Source of the DNA: Lobulomyces angularis
Lineage: Eukaryota > Chytridiomycota > Chytridiomycetes > Lobulomycetales > Lobulomycetaceae
NCBI GenBank assembly: GCA_027604685.1
Contig: JADHYX010000214.1
Span: 3,871-35,441, forward strand
Reading direction: 5' to 3'
DNA length: 31,571 bases
The notes beneath the pieces were generated by a model that saw nothing but the letters and a program-made list of their open reading frames with translations, did no database searches and had not been told where the DNA came from. Made by a program: the position numbers and the translations under genes. Each line of letters starts with the position of its first letter. Within the stretch, counting starts at the first letter, position 1. This document shows, piece after piece, positions 10,423 to 23,300 of this stretch.

Positions 10423-11414
10423 TACTAACTTTTTTTCTTTAAATTCTTTTTTCGGTTTTTTAATGATAGAAATAAAGTTGATACTAAAAATAAAATGATT
10501 TTTAGTTAAGAAAATAAAAGCATAAAGCTTTACTTGATATATTTTTTGGAAAAACAAATTTCTCTTTTTTTATTTTTTATTGCAATTGAAATTTTTTATT
10601 ACTAATAATTGTTACTTTAAAATCATGAGGGTAAATGATTTAAAAAAGACCAATGCGATAAACATTGAAAATTTAAGTTTGGGAATTTTAGCTTCAATTA
10701 AATTAGATATATATTTGAAAAATTTAATAATCAGGAAAGTTAAAATTAAAAGGAGAAAATAAAGCTAATTTAAATAACGATGAAGATAATATGTTTTAAA
10801 AAAAAACTTCCACTCAACAACAACACTGTCCTTTCTATAACTTAAGCTGTGAACAATGCAAAAATTTAGCTAAGCTGGAGCTCGCAAGAGTTTAAAGTTT
10901 CCATGATCAACTAACATTTTTATTTCTTTTTGCTCTTTTCAATTTTTTCTGATTTGATTCTAATGTGTTTTGAATTGTAAATTGTTGTTGTGTTGTCTTT
11001 TAACTTCTTTCCTTTTCTTTCTTGTCTCGTTTTTGGTGTGCTATAATCCATATTTGCAACTCGATATATTTCGTACTAACGATAAGTGTTTGAGATAAAT
11101 TTTCTGTAAATTTATTTATATTTTTTTTTTTGGGCTTTAAATCAAACTTATCAAACTTCACCAAGTTCTAACGTTGCTATTTTTCCCAGCTTTCTGTGGG
11201 AAAAGATGAACTTTCTGCCTTAACTTTAAAAGCTTTTTGACGAATTTTGCAAAAATTTAAAATGCTGTGGGTCACAACAGATTTTTAAGAAGGTTAATTC
11301 TTAAAAAAAAATTCAGAAACTATGTATGAAGGTAGAATGGTGGATATTTTATCAATAATATTAATAAACCATTAAAAATCTAAAAACTTTATAGGTTACA
11401 TATAGAATAATAAT
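10423..11414. other. Large intergenic region, no supported gene
   Basis: This is 992 bases between two minus-strand genes. A 60-codon plus-strand frame at 10580-10762 is Lys/Ile/Asn-rich and not convincing. The stretch 10810-10900 is less AT-rich than its surroundings and contains a short Cys-rich open frame without a Met; I could not attach it to any exon. A strong hairpin lies at 11181-11204. The region should contain the glutaredoxin promoter and the fungalysin 3' end. Confidence 0.5.
11181..11204. repeat. Perfect 8-bp inverted repeat (hairpin)
   Basis: TTTTCCCA at 11181-11188 pairs with TGGGAAAA at 11197-11204, with an 8-base loop. It lies about 210 bases downstream of the fungalysin stop. 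It could be a 3' processing or RNA-stability element, or chance; only the pairing is visible. Confidence 0.45.
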
Positions 11415-13899
11415 TTAACAGGTAATGTTGCAAAGACTCTTAACTTTTTTTACGCACTTCTTTGCCCATGATTTAGTACAGCAACTACTAGTTTCTTTGC
11501 AAACCTTTTCTACACATGAATCACATGTTTTTTCTAAAAATGTACCAACTACACATTTATGGTGTTTACAAGTTGGTGGAGGGGGAGGTGGAGTAACTGT
11601 GGAACATTCTAAATCAATATAGGTGCAAATTGAGTATTTAAACAAAAAAAATTATTATATAAACCTGCTGGCAATGTAAAATCATCACTTTTTCCTGCAT
11701 ATCTATAACCCAAACCTCTCTTTGCAAATCCTTTCCAAATAAGACATTTGTATTTGCTACCCCTGTTTGTATCAGCTAGCAAAATGGCATCTCTAGCATT
11801 AATAAACGTTGGATTGCATGGTTGCAATTTTAAGGCTAAAATAAAAAAAAAAAAAGTATTTAAACCTTCAATTAAATCCATAAATATAACTTACCATCAA
11901 TCAATAGTTGTAGAAAGTCTGAGTTTCCTTTTCCACTATTTACATCATCTAAAAGGCGGCTTGTAAAACCTGATTTATCAACCTTTTAAAGTACATACAA
12001 TTAAGAAATCACTATACTAAATATTTACCATGTTCCAGTAAACTTCTAGAAGCATACTAGCCCAAATCTCTCCCAACGCGTGTACTTCAGTACCTGCTGG
12101 AGCAGAGCTTCTTAAAAGTGGATTGATCTTTAAATTTGTAGAATATGGATACGATCGTATTCCATTTTTATTGTTAACAACATAAGATCCCATAACATAG
12201 TTAGTTTCTCGGGTATCAGTAGATTTTGCAAGTAAAATCATGGCTAACATATCAGACCACCCTTCTCCCATTCCACCACTTTCACTGGATGTAAGACAAT
12301 TAGATGTCTTTGGACCACCGGTAAGTCTGTTTGTGATTCCATGCATGTATTCATGAATAACTACTCCATTATCTAAATCGCTATCCCGTTTTGGATTGGT
12401 CAATGAGAAAATATATAAATTCATTGTAGGGTAAGAACCGTCACTAAATTTAAATTAGTACAAAGATATAATTAATATATTACGGAGGCGTAACAAAATT
12501 TGCATTATTTGTTGTTGAAGGCGGATTGCCATAAGGCACACTTGATTGAGCATTGATGACGACTACGTCACCACCTTTTCCAAACGTTCCAAAATTAGAA
12601 TATTGAAAATTACCTATTAAAAAATTACAAAATTGAATTATTCGGTAAAAATTAATACCAGATTGTTCATCAAAGCCATATTTGAAAGATATATCGTGGA
12701 CAACGTTTCCAACATAAAAAGCATTCACTACAGAGGCTTCCCAATAGCTGGCTGGATCTTTCGTCAAATCAATTGGAAAATCAAAATTTTTATTTGTTGC
12801 GACAGGCTTTCGTTCAAATCCTTGAGATAAATCACGCGCGTAAATATTATTACCATTTGTCGTAGTTTCATCAGCGGCAAAGTGCCTAAAATTTAATTAT
12901 ATGTCAAAAAACACTGAACATTGAATTATACACACCATCCCTTAGGGGAGGCAACAGAATCTGCTGGATCAGTAAGTATCACTCGTCCTTTCGAAATATC
13001 TGATGAAGGTAAACCAACCACGTTATATTTAAAGTCGCGCTTTTCCAATGAGGTGGGCTTCTTCCACTCTCCACCACGTTCATAAACAGATAAACTAAGA
13101 ACTCCTAAAATTTCTTTTGATGAGGTAGAGATACTACAAAAAATTAAATAAAACAGTATTATAGCTCATACTAAACGTTAAAGTGGTCATTTTCTGTTGG
13201 AACACTTAAAGCAAAAACTTTATTTAAGGATTCCGCAGTCATATATAGCTTTTTTGATATTTTAACCACTCCAAATTCATAAGGGAGAGTATTTTCGCCA
13301 TTTATCTCCTTAATATCTAAATCAGATGTTTTATATTTAATATTCATAATATCTGCAAAATATTTGAAAGCTTCAACTGGACTTATAGAGTCTTTCTTTT
13401 CTTTTTCAACTGGCAAATTTTCGGGGACCCAGCTCGAACCGAATCCTACAACTACACCGACTCTGTTTATGTTACAATTAGCAGCGGCATTGACAACTTC
13501 TAAATTTTTAATTAATGGGGAGCAATGCACATTACTGACATCAGTTGAAGTTTCCACACTTGGATTAACAAAGAAATTAATAAATAAAAAGAGTAATTCT
13601 CACACTGTGGAACAAAGTATATTTTTTTGCTTTATACTTAATTGCTCAGATAAGTATGCAGAACAAATAACAATCTTCTGATCATTGGATATAGCAGTGT
13701 TAGAGTTACTGTCAGTTGCAGTGAATGAGGTAAAAGTGGAAGGAGTAATGGTATCAGAATTAACTTGATTTTCATTAACTTGATATGTTGGTTTAGGAAA
13801 AAAAAAATTATTTTCTAATGAGGTAGGGTATTTCAAAGCAATTGAAGCATATAGCAAACAAAGAGAAGATAGAGATATGAGATGATGAACTACCCTCAT
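11415..13899 (-). CDS. Fungalysin, secreted M36 zinc metalloprotease with Cys-rich C-terminal module
   Basis: Nine exons: 13899-13604, 13558-13172, 13133-12936, 12885-12659, 12613-12484, 12443-12029, 11982-11895, 11835-11665, 11608-11415. They give 701 residues. A signal peptide ([20 protein letters not shown]) is followed by an FTP-type propeptide (to about residue 300) and the peptidase. Motifs are [39 protein letters not shown], the zinc site HEYMH at 443-447 (Glu444 catalytic) and the third ligand in GGMGEGWSD (Glu473), 30 residues after the first His as in fungalysins. After the catalytic domain a poly-Pro linker leads to about 50 residues with ten cysteines (CKHHKC, CDSC, SSCC, KSWAKKC). 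The same pattern occurs as a secreted-protein tail in myxobacteria and some zoosporic fungi or oomycetes (from memory). It probably degrades host or environmental protein outside the cell. Confidence 0.93.
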
Positions 13900-14404
13900 C
13901 CTAGTTTAATTTTTTTTTTATTTCTTGTCCCACCTTAGCATATTTTTTATCTTTCCGACCTGCTTGTAAAACTATCTTTGAAAACAAAATTTAGGTATTG
14001 GCAGTGGCTCGTCAGTTGGCCAAGCCAGTTTGCTTATGACCAAACCTTTTGGAAATTGAAACCTGGCTGGCTATTTTCTTATCTCGTATCCTATATTTTT
14101 TAAATATATGAACAGCTATTGGCTGGCTCAAGCCATAGTTGCCATGTTGCAAGTTGAAGGATTTTGGCAACTGCGGCAAAACCAAGTTTTTTCAGGATTT
14201 TGGGAGACGAATTAGAGCTGATTAGTATGGAATAACTAAGAAAGTTCTCATCACAAATAATTGGGAAATATTAAAAATTCTGTCAGTTGTTTTACACCAA
14301 TTTATTTTAAAATTATAAACTAATTAACATAGGGTTGTGGTATACATTATTAGTTACTCTAATGGGTATCTTTACTTCTTTTTGTTCTTTATCCAAATTT
14401 TGAG
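13900..14404. other. Intergenic spacer with GGCT/AGCC-rich inverted repeats
   Basis: These 505 bases lie between the fungalysin start and the 3' end of the first BPL_N gene. Unlike other spacers, 13995-14200 has few homopolymers and repeats short TGGCT/AGCCA words on both strands. One clear hairpin is 14116-14124 with 14131-14138, with a single bulge. No open frame or RNA family is recognised; it may be promoter DNA of the fungalysin or a degraded structured element. Confidence 0.4.
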
Positions 14405-15423
14405 TTACACCTTTCTCATTAAGATGGCATTGACAAATTCCAACCCAATGTCCCAACTCTTTTTAAAACCGTTTCTTTGACTTTTGCTCACCCAGTCACC
14501 AACTGCTTCAAAGTGAGCTACAAAAATCAATCGCTTTAATTTTAAATTTGAAAAATACCTGCACTAATCCCAACATAACCATTTCCGAATTTCTTAATAA
14601 ACATATTAACATAGTTATTTTGTGTAAATCTACTGTATATCTTTGTTTCTCCTTTCACTTCATTGAATGAGTTAATTTGTGGTGCACTTTCCACAAAAAT
14701 ATTTCTAATTTCATTGTTCTTCCATGTTGCAGGTACCAACATCGCATTTTGATAACCTTTAATTTCATTGTAGTAACTGGTACCAACCATGTTCAAACCT
14801 AGGTCTGTTGCCAAAAATCCACCCATACAGATTCCTACAAAAATTATGAATACCACAACTAAATTTTCAATTTTTTAACTTGCCTAAATAACTTCCTCCA
14901 TTCCATACAAATTTCTTAATGGCATTTACATCAGATGAGGTAAATTTCTTATACAAGTCATTAACATCTCCGTTACCGCCTGGTTGAACATACATTACGA
15001 TCTTATTTTTTTCGATTGCTGAAGCTATTTGGCCGAACCCTGCGTAGATTACATTCCAACCTCCACTTTTTAACATGTCTCCAACTGTAGTGGAGCAATA
15101 CCATTCAGCCGAGTACTTTGCAGCGCTGGAAGAAAGGAATACCAATATGTTGTTGGATATCAAAGTAAACGTAGCTCTTTTCGTTAATTCCTCGACTTCT
15201 TTGACCTGATTGGTTAATATTTCTAAAGTAGAGCTGTCTGCAGATACCTGATGTGGTGGCAATGAATCTCGCTTTAAGAGATCTAAATCACTTGATGAGG
15301 ACTTTGTGTATGTGGTCCTTGCAACTGTAATAAACAAAGGTTAGATATATTGTAAACCATTGGTACTGTAGTACCTTGCAAAAATGCCAAAAAAAAAATT
15401 GTATGTTGGATATTTAGTTTCAT
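14405..15423 (-). CDS. Secreted BPL_N (class I amidotransferase-like) protein, copy 1
   Basis: Four exons: 15423-15375, 15324-14884, 14834-14559, 14517-14405. They give 292 residues. A signal peptide (MKLNIQHTIFFLAFLQVA) is followed by a Ser-rich region and then a class I glutamine-amidotransferase-like fold. Motifs are NILVFLSSSAAKYS, the strand VMYVQPGG, the nucleophile elbow YLGICMGGF (Cys166) and the late GYVGISAGAHFEAVGDW with a His. This is the biotin-protein-ligase N-terminal-like (BPL_N) family. In fungi, stand-alone secreted members are common and their reaction is unknown. Intron 2 (14883-14835) uses a GC donor (gcaagt); splicing it restores YLG|ICMGG exactly. A paralog with the same three intron positions lies at 25359-26326. 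Alternative: a non-catalytic sugar- or peptide-binding relative. Confidence 0.87.
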
Positions 15424-15851
15424 TTTTATATAACTTTACTATAACTTTTTTAATACTAAAGTTGTTTTGTTTCATCCTTTCAAGTTTAAATAGTTTTTGA
15501 TTTTTATTTCTATTCTTGTCTATTAAGATTTAGAATTTTCTGGAATAAACTTTTTAGTATTGAAGGACGGTTGAACGATTTATTTAGGGAAAAGAAGAAT
15601 TAGTTTTAGTAAAGAACTTTTTATAAAAATAGATTCTTTTAAATTCGTAAAAAAAAAATGGATCTTTGTACAATTACAAGTCAATTTCAAGTGTAAAATT
15701 AAAGATAAATTGATTTGATGGTGAAAATTTTAGTAAAAAACAGATGAAATATAAACTAAATGGTAATAAAGTAATTCAGTTTATTCTTAATGATTTTTAT
15801 TAACAGCTAGATGGTAAATTTTATTGAACCCTCTTTCACATTTGAATTTTT
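15424..15851. other. Intergenic spacer, AT-rich
   Basis: These 428 bases lie between the BPL_N copy 1 start and the NDPK stop, both on the minus strand. There are no exons and no notable repeats. It should include the BPL_N promoter. Confidence 0.5.
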
Positions 15852-16950
15852 TCATTCATAAATTAAATTATCTATACTACGATTCCATTCAGTTGCACCT
15901 TCTGGGAACCATAAAGCAATTTCTAGTAATTTTAAATAATTTATTCTAAATAACTTCAATTCTCACCATGTTCAGCACTTTCAACTGAATCACTGCCGTG
16001 ACATAGGTTCATACCTATTTCAATGCAAAAGTCACCTAAGGCATATTCATTAGTAATATTTCAATTGAATAATCACCTCTAATAGTACCAGGAAGAGATT
16101 CAAGTGGGTTAGTTTCACCCAACATTTTACGACCAGTCTTAACTACAAATTAGTAGTAAAAATAAATACAATTGAAAATAATAGAATTGGTCTCATACCA
16201 GCTTTATTTCCTTCCCAGATCATGCATACAACTGGTCCAGAATTCATGTACTTAATTAATCTAGGAAAAAATGGTTTGTTTTTTAGATCTGAATAATGCT
16301 CTTTCAATAATTCAGGAGATGCGTTCATCTGTTTCAAACCAACTAGCTGATAACCTTTTTTCTCAAATCTAGCAATAATTTCTCCTACTAAACCTCTTGC
16401 CACACCATCCGGTTTAATCTATTTTCAAAATATAACCTTTATAAAAACAGTTTATTTACCATAATATAAGTACGTTCCCTTTTCTTTCCAACAGAAGAAG
16501 TGTTTAATGTTTTTACAGAACTTGTCGCTACAGCTCCGCTACCGACTGAGGAAAAAGCATCTGTTTTCGGTGGTGGGGTTTGCGATGTGTGGGAAGAAAC
16601 CGCTGATGTTAGGAGAAATAGAAATAGAGAATGAGTTAGAAAGAAAAAAAATCAAACGTAATATTTTTATTCAATAAAAATACCTTTTTTCTCGAAATCT
16701 TTTTCCCACGGTTTTGGTCTAATAGCAATCGAAACAGAAGTTTGTTCTTTAATAAAAAAATAATTTTTAAATGCCTTAAAAACCTATTGTCCGAATAAAC
16801 TGTATTATTTTGGGTCAGCAAGTATGCAGAAAGAGTTGCACTAGTAACAGCCAACACTTTCCACTTTAAGTTAGAATTTTCGGCAATAGTTGATCTTGAG
16901 GTGGAAAAAAATTTTTTATTGATTGCTGACGTAAAAACTCTTTTAAACAT
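15852..16950 (-). CDS. Nucleoside diphosphate kinase, mitochondrial type
   Basis: Seven exons: 16950-16784, 16718-16684, 16602-16460, 16418-16199, 16142-16077, 16035-15967, 15922-15852. They give 256 residues. The kinase core (from [17 protein letters not shown]) is preceded by about 100 residues: a basic Ser-rich leader ([20 protein letters not shown]), a hydrophobic segment ([14 protein letters not shown]) and a Pro/Ser linker, as in mitochondrial intermembrane or inner-membrane NDPKs. Catalytic landmarks are present: [35 protein letters not shown] and the phosphohistidine motif [12 protein letters not shown] (His223). It transfers gamma-phosphate between NTPs and NDPs. Exon 2 uses the acceptor at 16719; a nearer-looking AG upstream would put a stop in frame. 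It shares a 178-bp divergent spacer with the CHORD gene. Confidence 0.93.
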
Positions 16951-17128
16951 GGTAATAATATAACTACAAACTTAAAATTTTCGTGATTAAATTTTCTTCT
17001 TTTTTGATCTACACAAATTTGTTTTTTTAGGGTTTTTACAAACTGGAAATTATTTAAAGGTTAAACATATTTGTCTTAAATTTAGTATAGAGCTCCTCTG
17101 AAAATTATTTAAAATTAATTATATTTCA
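16951..17128. promoter_or_regulatory. Shared divergent promoter region, NDPK / CHORD protein
   Basis: Only 178 bases separate the two start codons on opposite strands, so the two core promoters must lie here. No clear TATA or known binding motif is assigned. Confidence 0.45.
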
Positions 17129-18387
17129 ATGACGAAAGTAGTTTGTTCAAACAATGGATGTGGAAAGCCATTCTCTGAATTAGAAAATTCCATAACAGCT
17201 TGTCAGTATCATCCTGGTATAGTTTTTATTTATTGTGTAATAATTTTAATACTATTTTGTTTACTTAGGGGCACCTGTTTTTCATGAAGGAAGTAAAGTA
17301 AGTTTTTTAACCACTTTTAATTTGAAGCCTTCTTTACAGTTTCTCAATGAAATAATCTTTTAAATTAGGGTTGGAGTTGTTGTCCTAAAAAAGTGTACGA
17401 CTTTGATAATTTCTTAAAAATTGCTGGGTGTCAAGTTGGCAAACACCATCATGATGACAAAAAACCTGAATTTTCGGCGGCGCCAAGTAATAAAGTTACT
17501 GGTGATAAGCTTGAGTTTAAAAAGCACCCAATATTAGCAAGTAACGCTAAGGATACTCCTCCAACTGTTGAAGTTTATGGGAAAGTTCCTGTTCTACAAG
17601 AAAAGCTAAAAGATGCCACTTTACAACCACATAAGCCAGAAATAAATAAAATTAAAGAATCTGAATTAAATGATAAAAAAGACGCAGTTATTAGTCCTGG
17701 TACCAAATGTAAGAGACCCAGTTGTAAAGTTGAATATGTTAATGAAAAAAGTAAAGAAGGTGATTGTGTTTTTCATAATGGAGAAGCTGTCTTTCATGAA
17801 GGCTCAAAAGGTTGGAGTTGTTGTTCTAGAAAGGTAAAAAAAATCTTTTAAATATCTAATGAACATAAAAGGTCTTGGAATTTGAGGAATTTCTAAAAAT
17901 TGAAGGGTGTCAGAAGGGTTTACACAGGTTTACTGATGATGGAAAGGAAGAAGAAGTGACAGAATGTAGATTTGATTGGTATCAAACCCAAAGCCAAGTA
18001 ATTGTTTCCGTCTTTGCAAAAAAAGTTGACAAAACAAAGACCATTATTAAATTTGAGAAGGATAAATTAGATATTAAAGTAAAATTTTTAGATGGGAAAA
18101 ATGGTGTTTTTAAAAGTTTATTATGTCAAGTAAGTTTGTCAAATTCTGTTCCTTTAACTGGAGTTATCAAATAGGAAATAATTCCTGAAGAAAGCAAATT
18201 TTCAGTTTTAAGCACAAAAATCGAGTTAGTTTTAAAAAAAGGAAATGGAATTAGTTGGCCATCCTTAGAACCTTGTGAAAATGTAACTTCTTGGACTACT
18301 TTTGGTACTGTTGGTGGTGGAGGTACTGTGGGGGGAAAGGAAGCATTAATAGCCACAGATTCTCCTGTTCACTTATTAAAAAAATGA
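17129..18387 (+). CDS. CHORD-CS cochaperone (CHORDC1/CHP1, Rar1-related)
   Basis: Five exons: 17129-17216, 17269-17297, 17369-17833, 17872-18129, 18175-18387. They give 350 residues. Two CHORD zinc modules are seen. CHORD-I (about 1-65) has CSNNGCG, CQYHPGAPVFHEGSKGW, SCCPKK and GCQVGKHHHD. CHORD-II (about 144-217) has KCKRPSC, DCVFHNGEAVFHEGSKGW, SCCSRK and GCQKGLHRF. A p23-like CS domain follows (about 225-315; DWYQTQSQVIVSVFAK through GNGISWPSLEP). Each CHORD coordinates two zinc ions. CHORD-CS proteins bind HSP90 and SGT1 and help mature signalling clients (family knowledge). The two-CHORD-plus-CS layout is that of animal CHORDC1 rather than plant Rar1, which lacks the CS domain. Such genes are absent from budding yeast. 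Confidence 0.95.
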
Positions 18388-18865
18388 TTTTGAGAAAATT
18401 TTTAATTAATCTTAATAATTTTATCAACTTGAATAATATCCAATAATTAGAAATTTTTCTCCAATTATTAACTTGATTCAAATAATACGTAATGTCCGTT
18501 TCATACATTCAAAAAAAATTTAAGTTAATTACTAAATTTGCACATCCTAATATTTCGGTTCTCAGATTCTTGTATAAATTTGATTCATAAACTTTGTGTA
18601 ACATATTATAGTGTGACCAAAAAAAAAAAAAATTTAACATTTGAAATTACTTTGTTTTTTATTTTATAATCTAAACAGATTAAATAACAGTTTTTTATTT
18701 TTATTTTAAAAATTAAAAATTGCAAAGTTTTATTTAAATTTATCTTTAATTTTTAAACTACCTGAAAACTAATTGGAAATCAAAGAGAAGCAATTCTTGA
18801 ATAACCTAAATCAATTTGACAATAACGTACCTGGACTTTACAACTTATTAAAATAAATTATTTAA
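18388..18865. other. Intergenic spacer, AT-rich
   Basis: These 478 bases lie between the CHORD stop and the PP1 start, both on the plus strand. Several AATAATT/AATTATT pairs occur, but at this base composition they are expected by chance. No exon was found. Confidence 0.5.
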
Positions 18866-20133
<1,268 letters not shown>

Positions 20134-20376
20134 AAATAAATAAAATAATACAATAATTAAAACAAACTGCATTTTAAGCAATACAACTATTATTTTTTTT
20201 TTTCTTTACTTTTTTTACTGTGTTAGGTTAAAGTTTTTGGTAGTACTTTTTTCCTTTTTTTTTTTATTGATTGAATATAATAATTTTAGAGAATTCTTTT
20301 TCATTGAGTGTTTGTTTCTTTTTTGCTGTATTTTCTAAATTTTTTTTATTTTTATGCATGTCCCATAACTTGAAAA
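20134..20376. other. Short spacer between PP1 and the Clr2-like gene
   Basis: These 243 AT-rich bases must hold the PP1 3' end and the Clr2-like promoter. No upstream exon of the Clr2-like gene was detected. Confidence 0.45.
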
Positions 20377-23300
20377 ATGTTAATAAAATCAGATGGTGAG
20401 AAAAGTTTAATACCAGAATGCAATGCGTTAATCTTAGAACCTACTGAAGAAGTTATGAATGAATGGTTGTTTAATTTAACAAAAATTTTTCTCCTTTATC
20501 AAAACGAGAAAAAGCAGAACAACAATTTTAAGGCAGTCGATTACAATTTTAATAAAATTTTAACCTTATTTGAGGATGGTAGTCAGCAAATTAATAACTT
20601 GTCTTCCGAAACTCATCGAATAACATCATTTCCCACTAATTACAAACTGTTAGCCGTGAAGGTTGTTGATAAATAAATTAATTTTTTAAAAAATTTACAT
20701 TCAGAAATGTTAATGGCACTTTAACTGTAACATAATTTTTATTTAATTTTTTTTGTTTACTTAATAGACTTCCACTGAAGAAATAGAATATTACGTGTAT
20801 GGACATCCTGCTTGCATTGCTAAGCAATACAGATTTGAATCTTTTTTTAGTTTCGCTATTCATTTTGTTTGGTAAATTTATTAAAATTGTTTCAACTAAT
20901 TACTAACTGTTTCGCGAAGGCTCTTACGATATACCGATGGATTAACAAATGATCACTTTGATTGCTCTTGTATCGGATGTAAAAAGCTTATTGAATTAAA
21001 CAAAATAGTTCATTTTGAGCAACGTGGTGCAAAACTGATTAACTACAATAACGAACTCTCTTTCTCTAATAAACTAACATATGCAAAATTTCGCAGAGGG
21101 TACCAATATTTTATGAATGTTCAATATTAAACATTTTTTATTAAGTGAATTAGTGTGGCTTCCCCTAAGTGGTCACAGTCCAGATAACTTGACTATTTGT
21201 TGTGATTATTTAAGTTACTTAAAATATATGAAAACTTCAGAAATTAGTAACCGAGTATATGTAAATTTAAGTACAATTATGTTCTGGCCAGGCATTGTTT
21301 GTGGTAGACTTTTGTATAGAGCGAATGTTACAGAGAATGCAACCATGGTTTACACTGTTATGTTGCTTGGGTTATATTCGGAATTCACATTAGGTAAAAT
21401 ATCATATTTAAAGTTTAAATATCGTTAACTTACATAATTATAGATCAAAGTCAAATCTTTCCATTTAAAAGATATTCTCCCTGTGAAATGGAAAAAGGAA
21501 AAAAAAAATTCCATTTAAAGGTTACACTGGAATTAAAGGAAAGTTACTTTAAGGCAATAGAAATAGCCAAACAAATCAGTTTTACACTTTCTCCCTTTTA
21601 TCCAGGGATTTCGAAAAAAGGAAAAGAGTGTGACAGTAATTTGAATGAAACGAAAGTTGCTGAAAAAGTGGTGTACTATAAATGCTTACTCCTTGGCCCT
21701 GAAGTTATATCTGTAAGTAGATGAACAAATACACTTTTTAATCAAAGGTAGGGTGGTGATTATGTTCGAATAGTTAATAAAGCTAATACTTTTGTTGGCG
21801 ATCTTGAAGTACTTAAAGTAAACAAGATTTTTTCAATCTCCTCAGACACTGGGAATAACTATTACTTTTCTGGTCCACTCTTGAAAGAAAATTCCAATTT
21901 TTCTTGTACAATCATTGTCAACAATCACGATCCTTTTTTTTTCACTGAAAACGAAAATAGCAATTTTTTATTGAATAGGTATTGTAGATTTAGTATAAAA
22001 TCGATTTACATTTCTTTTATAATAGAAGATACCCAGCCTGGCACTTTCAGAGTCTTGCAAACGTTTTTAATTCACCTAATGATGATATTTTAGCTTCTAC
22101 AACTGTTTCAATTAACAATGTTTTTGGACGATTTTACTATGATGAGAGAGATGTTACAATTAAATCTTATGCTGAAAATCCTAAAGAGTACACTGAAGTA
22201 TCTATTTCTAAAAAACTTATACTTGACAATTCCAGGATTAATATTGAAATTGATGATAGGTGCTAGTACCCATATTTTTTAATCACTAATGGCTCTTTTA
22301 GTGACCTTTTCTCTTGTGAATATAAAACGAAAGATGACCAAACCTTGTATAAAAATTTATCGACAGCAACTAAAAATTTTATCCAAGTAGATGGGGTATC
22401 TTCATACACAACGGTTGAAAAACGAAAGTATTTGTCAGAAGATTATCATCAAAATAAAAAGATAAAGAATGCTTTTGAATGTCAACCTGCCGAAATTCTT
22501 AGTAATGAACATTCCCCATTAACCGATAACACAGTTGGGTTACAACTTTCAAGTTCTGATATTCGGATCAGCCCATGTCTTCATAATGAGAGTGGTAATA
22601 TATATTTTTTTCCAGTATACTTTAACCATTTCTTTTTCAGAATTAGACGCCAATGACAATACTTCCATCAAATCTCAGCAATGTAAAAAAGGTTGTATCG
22701 CCGTAACAAAACATAAGGAATTGTATGCAAAATCTGCCAGAGAAAGACAGTGCACTTTTTCAAGAAGCAAAGTGATTGAAAAAATTGATAACATATTGGA
22801 AATTGAACCCATACCATCGTGTCTCAACAAAGTTGGTTGCTTAGTGACTGAAATAGGAGTCCATTCTAATAAAGAAAATTGTGAAACCGCTGCCGAAAAT
22901 AAGGAAAATACTCCATTTTTATCGAAAGAAGAGGAAGATGCTGTATTTAGAAGATGTTCTCATATTTTAGATATGCACATTTCTGATTTAGGTATCTAAA
23001 ACCCTAGAGATATGTTAACCCCACTGTTTGTTATAGATGCAGAACTAAGGACAAAGTTAAAAGCGTTATTTTTGCAACTGCTTAGCAAAAAGGATAGTAA
23101 TATATATCAAAGACCAGGTAAATTCAAATTTTAAAACTTTACTTACTAATAATATGGTAGTAAGCCACATAGATGCACCAGATTCAATCCAGAATGTAAA
23201 AAACCCCTTAGATCTTCTTCAAATTGGAGTTAAATTAGATCTTGCTTTGCAACTAAAAACAGAGCAAAAATATACCCCGGAATTTAATTTAAAAGCCTAT

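Noticed and set aside
10580..10762. 60-codon plus-strand ORF
   Set aside because: Lys/Ile/Asn-rich composition typical of AT-rich non-coding DNA; no partner exon, family match or domain.
16684..16756. Longer second exon of the NDPK gene from the first upstream AG
   Set aside because: It places a stop in frame with exon 1; the acceptor at 16719 gives a clean join to the kinase.
18126..18508. Minus-strand ORFs antisense to the CHORD 3' end
   Set aside because: Shadows of the CS-domain exon and spacer, without any recognisable domain.
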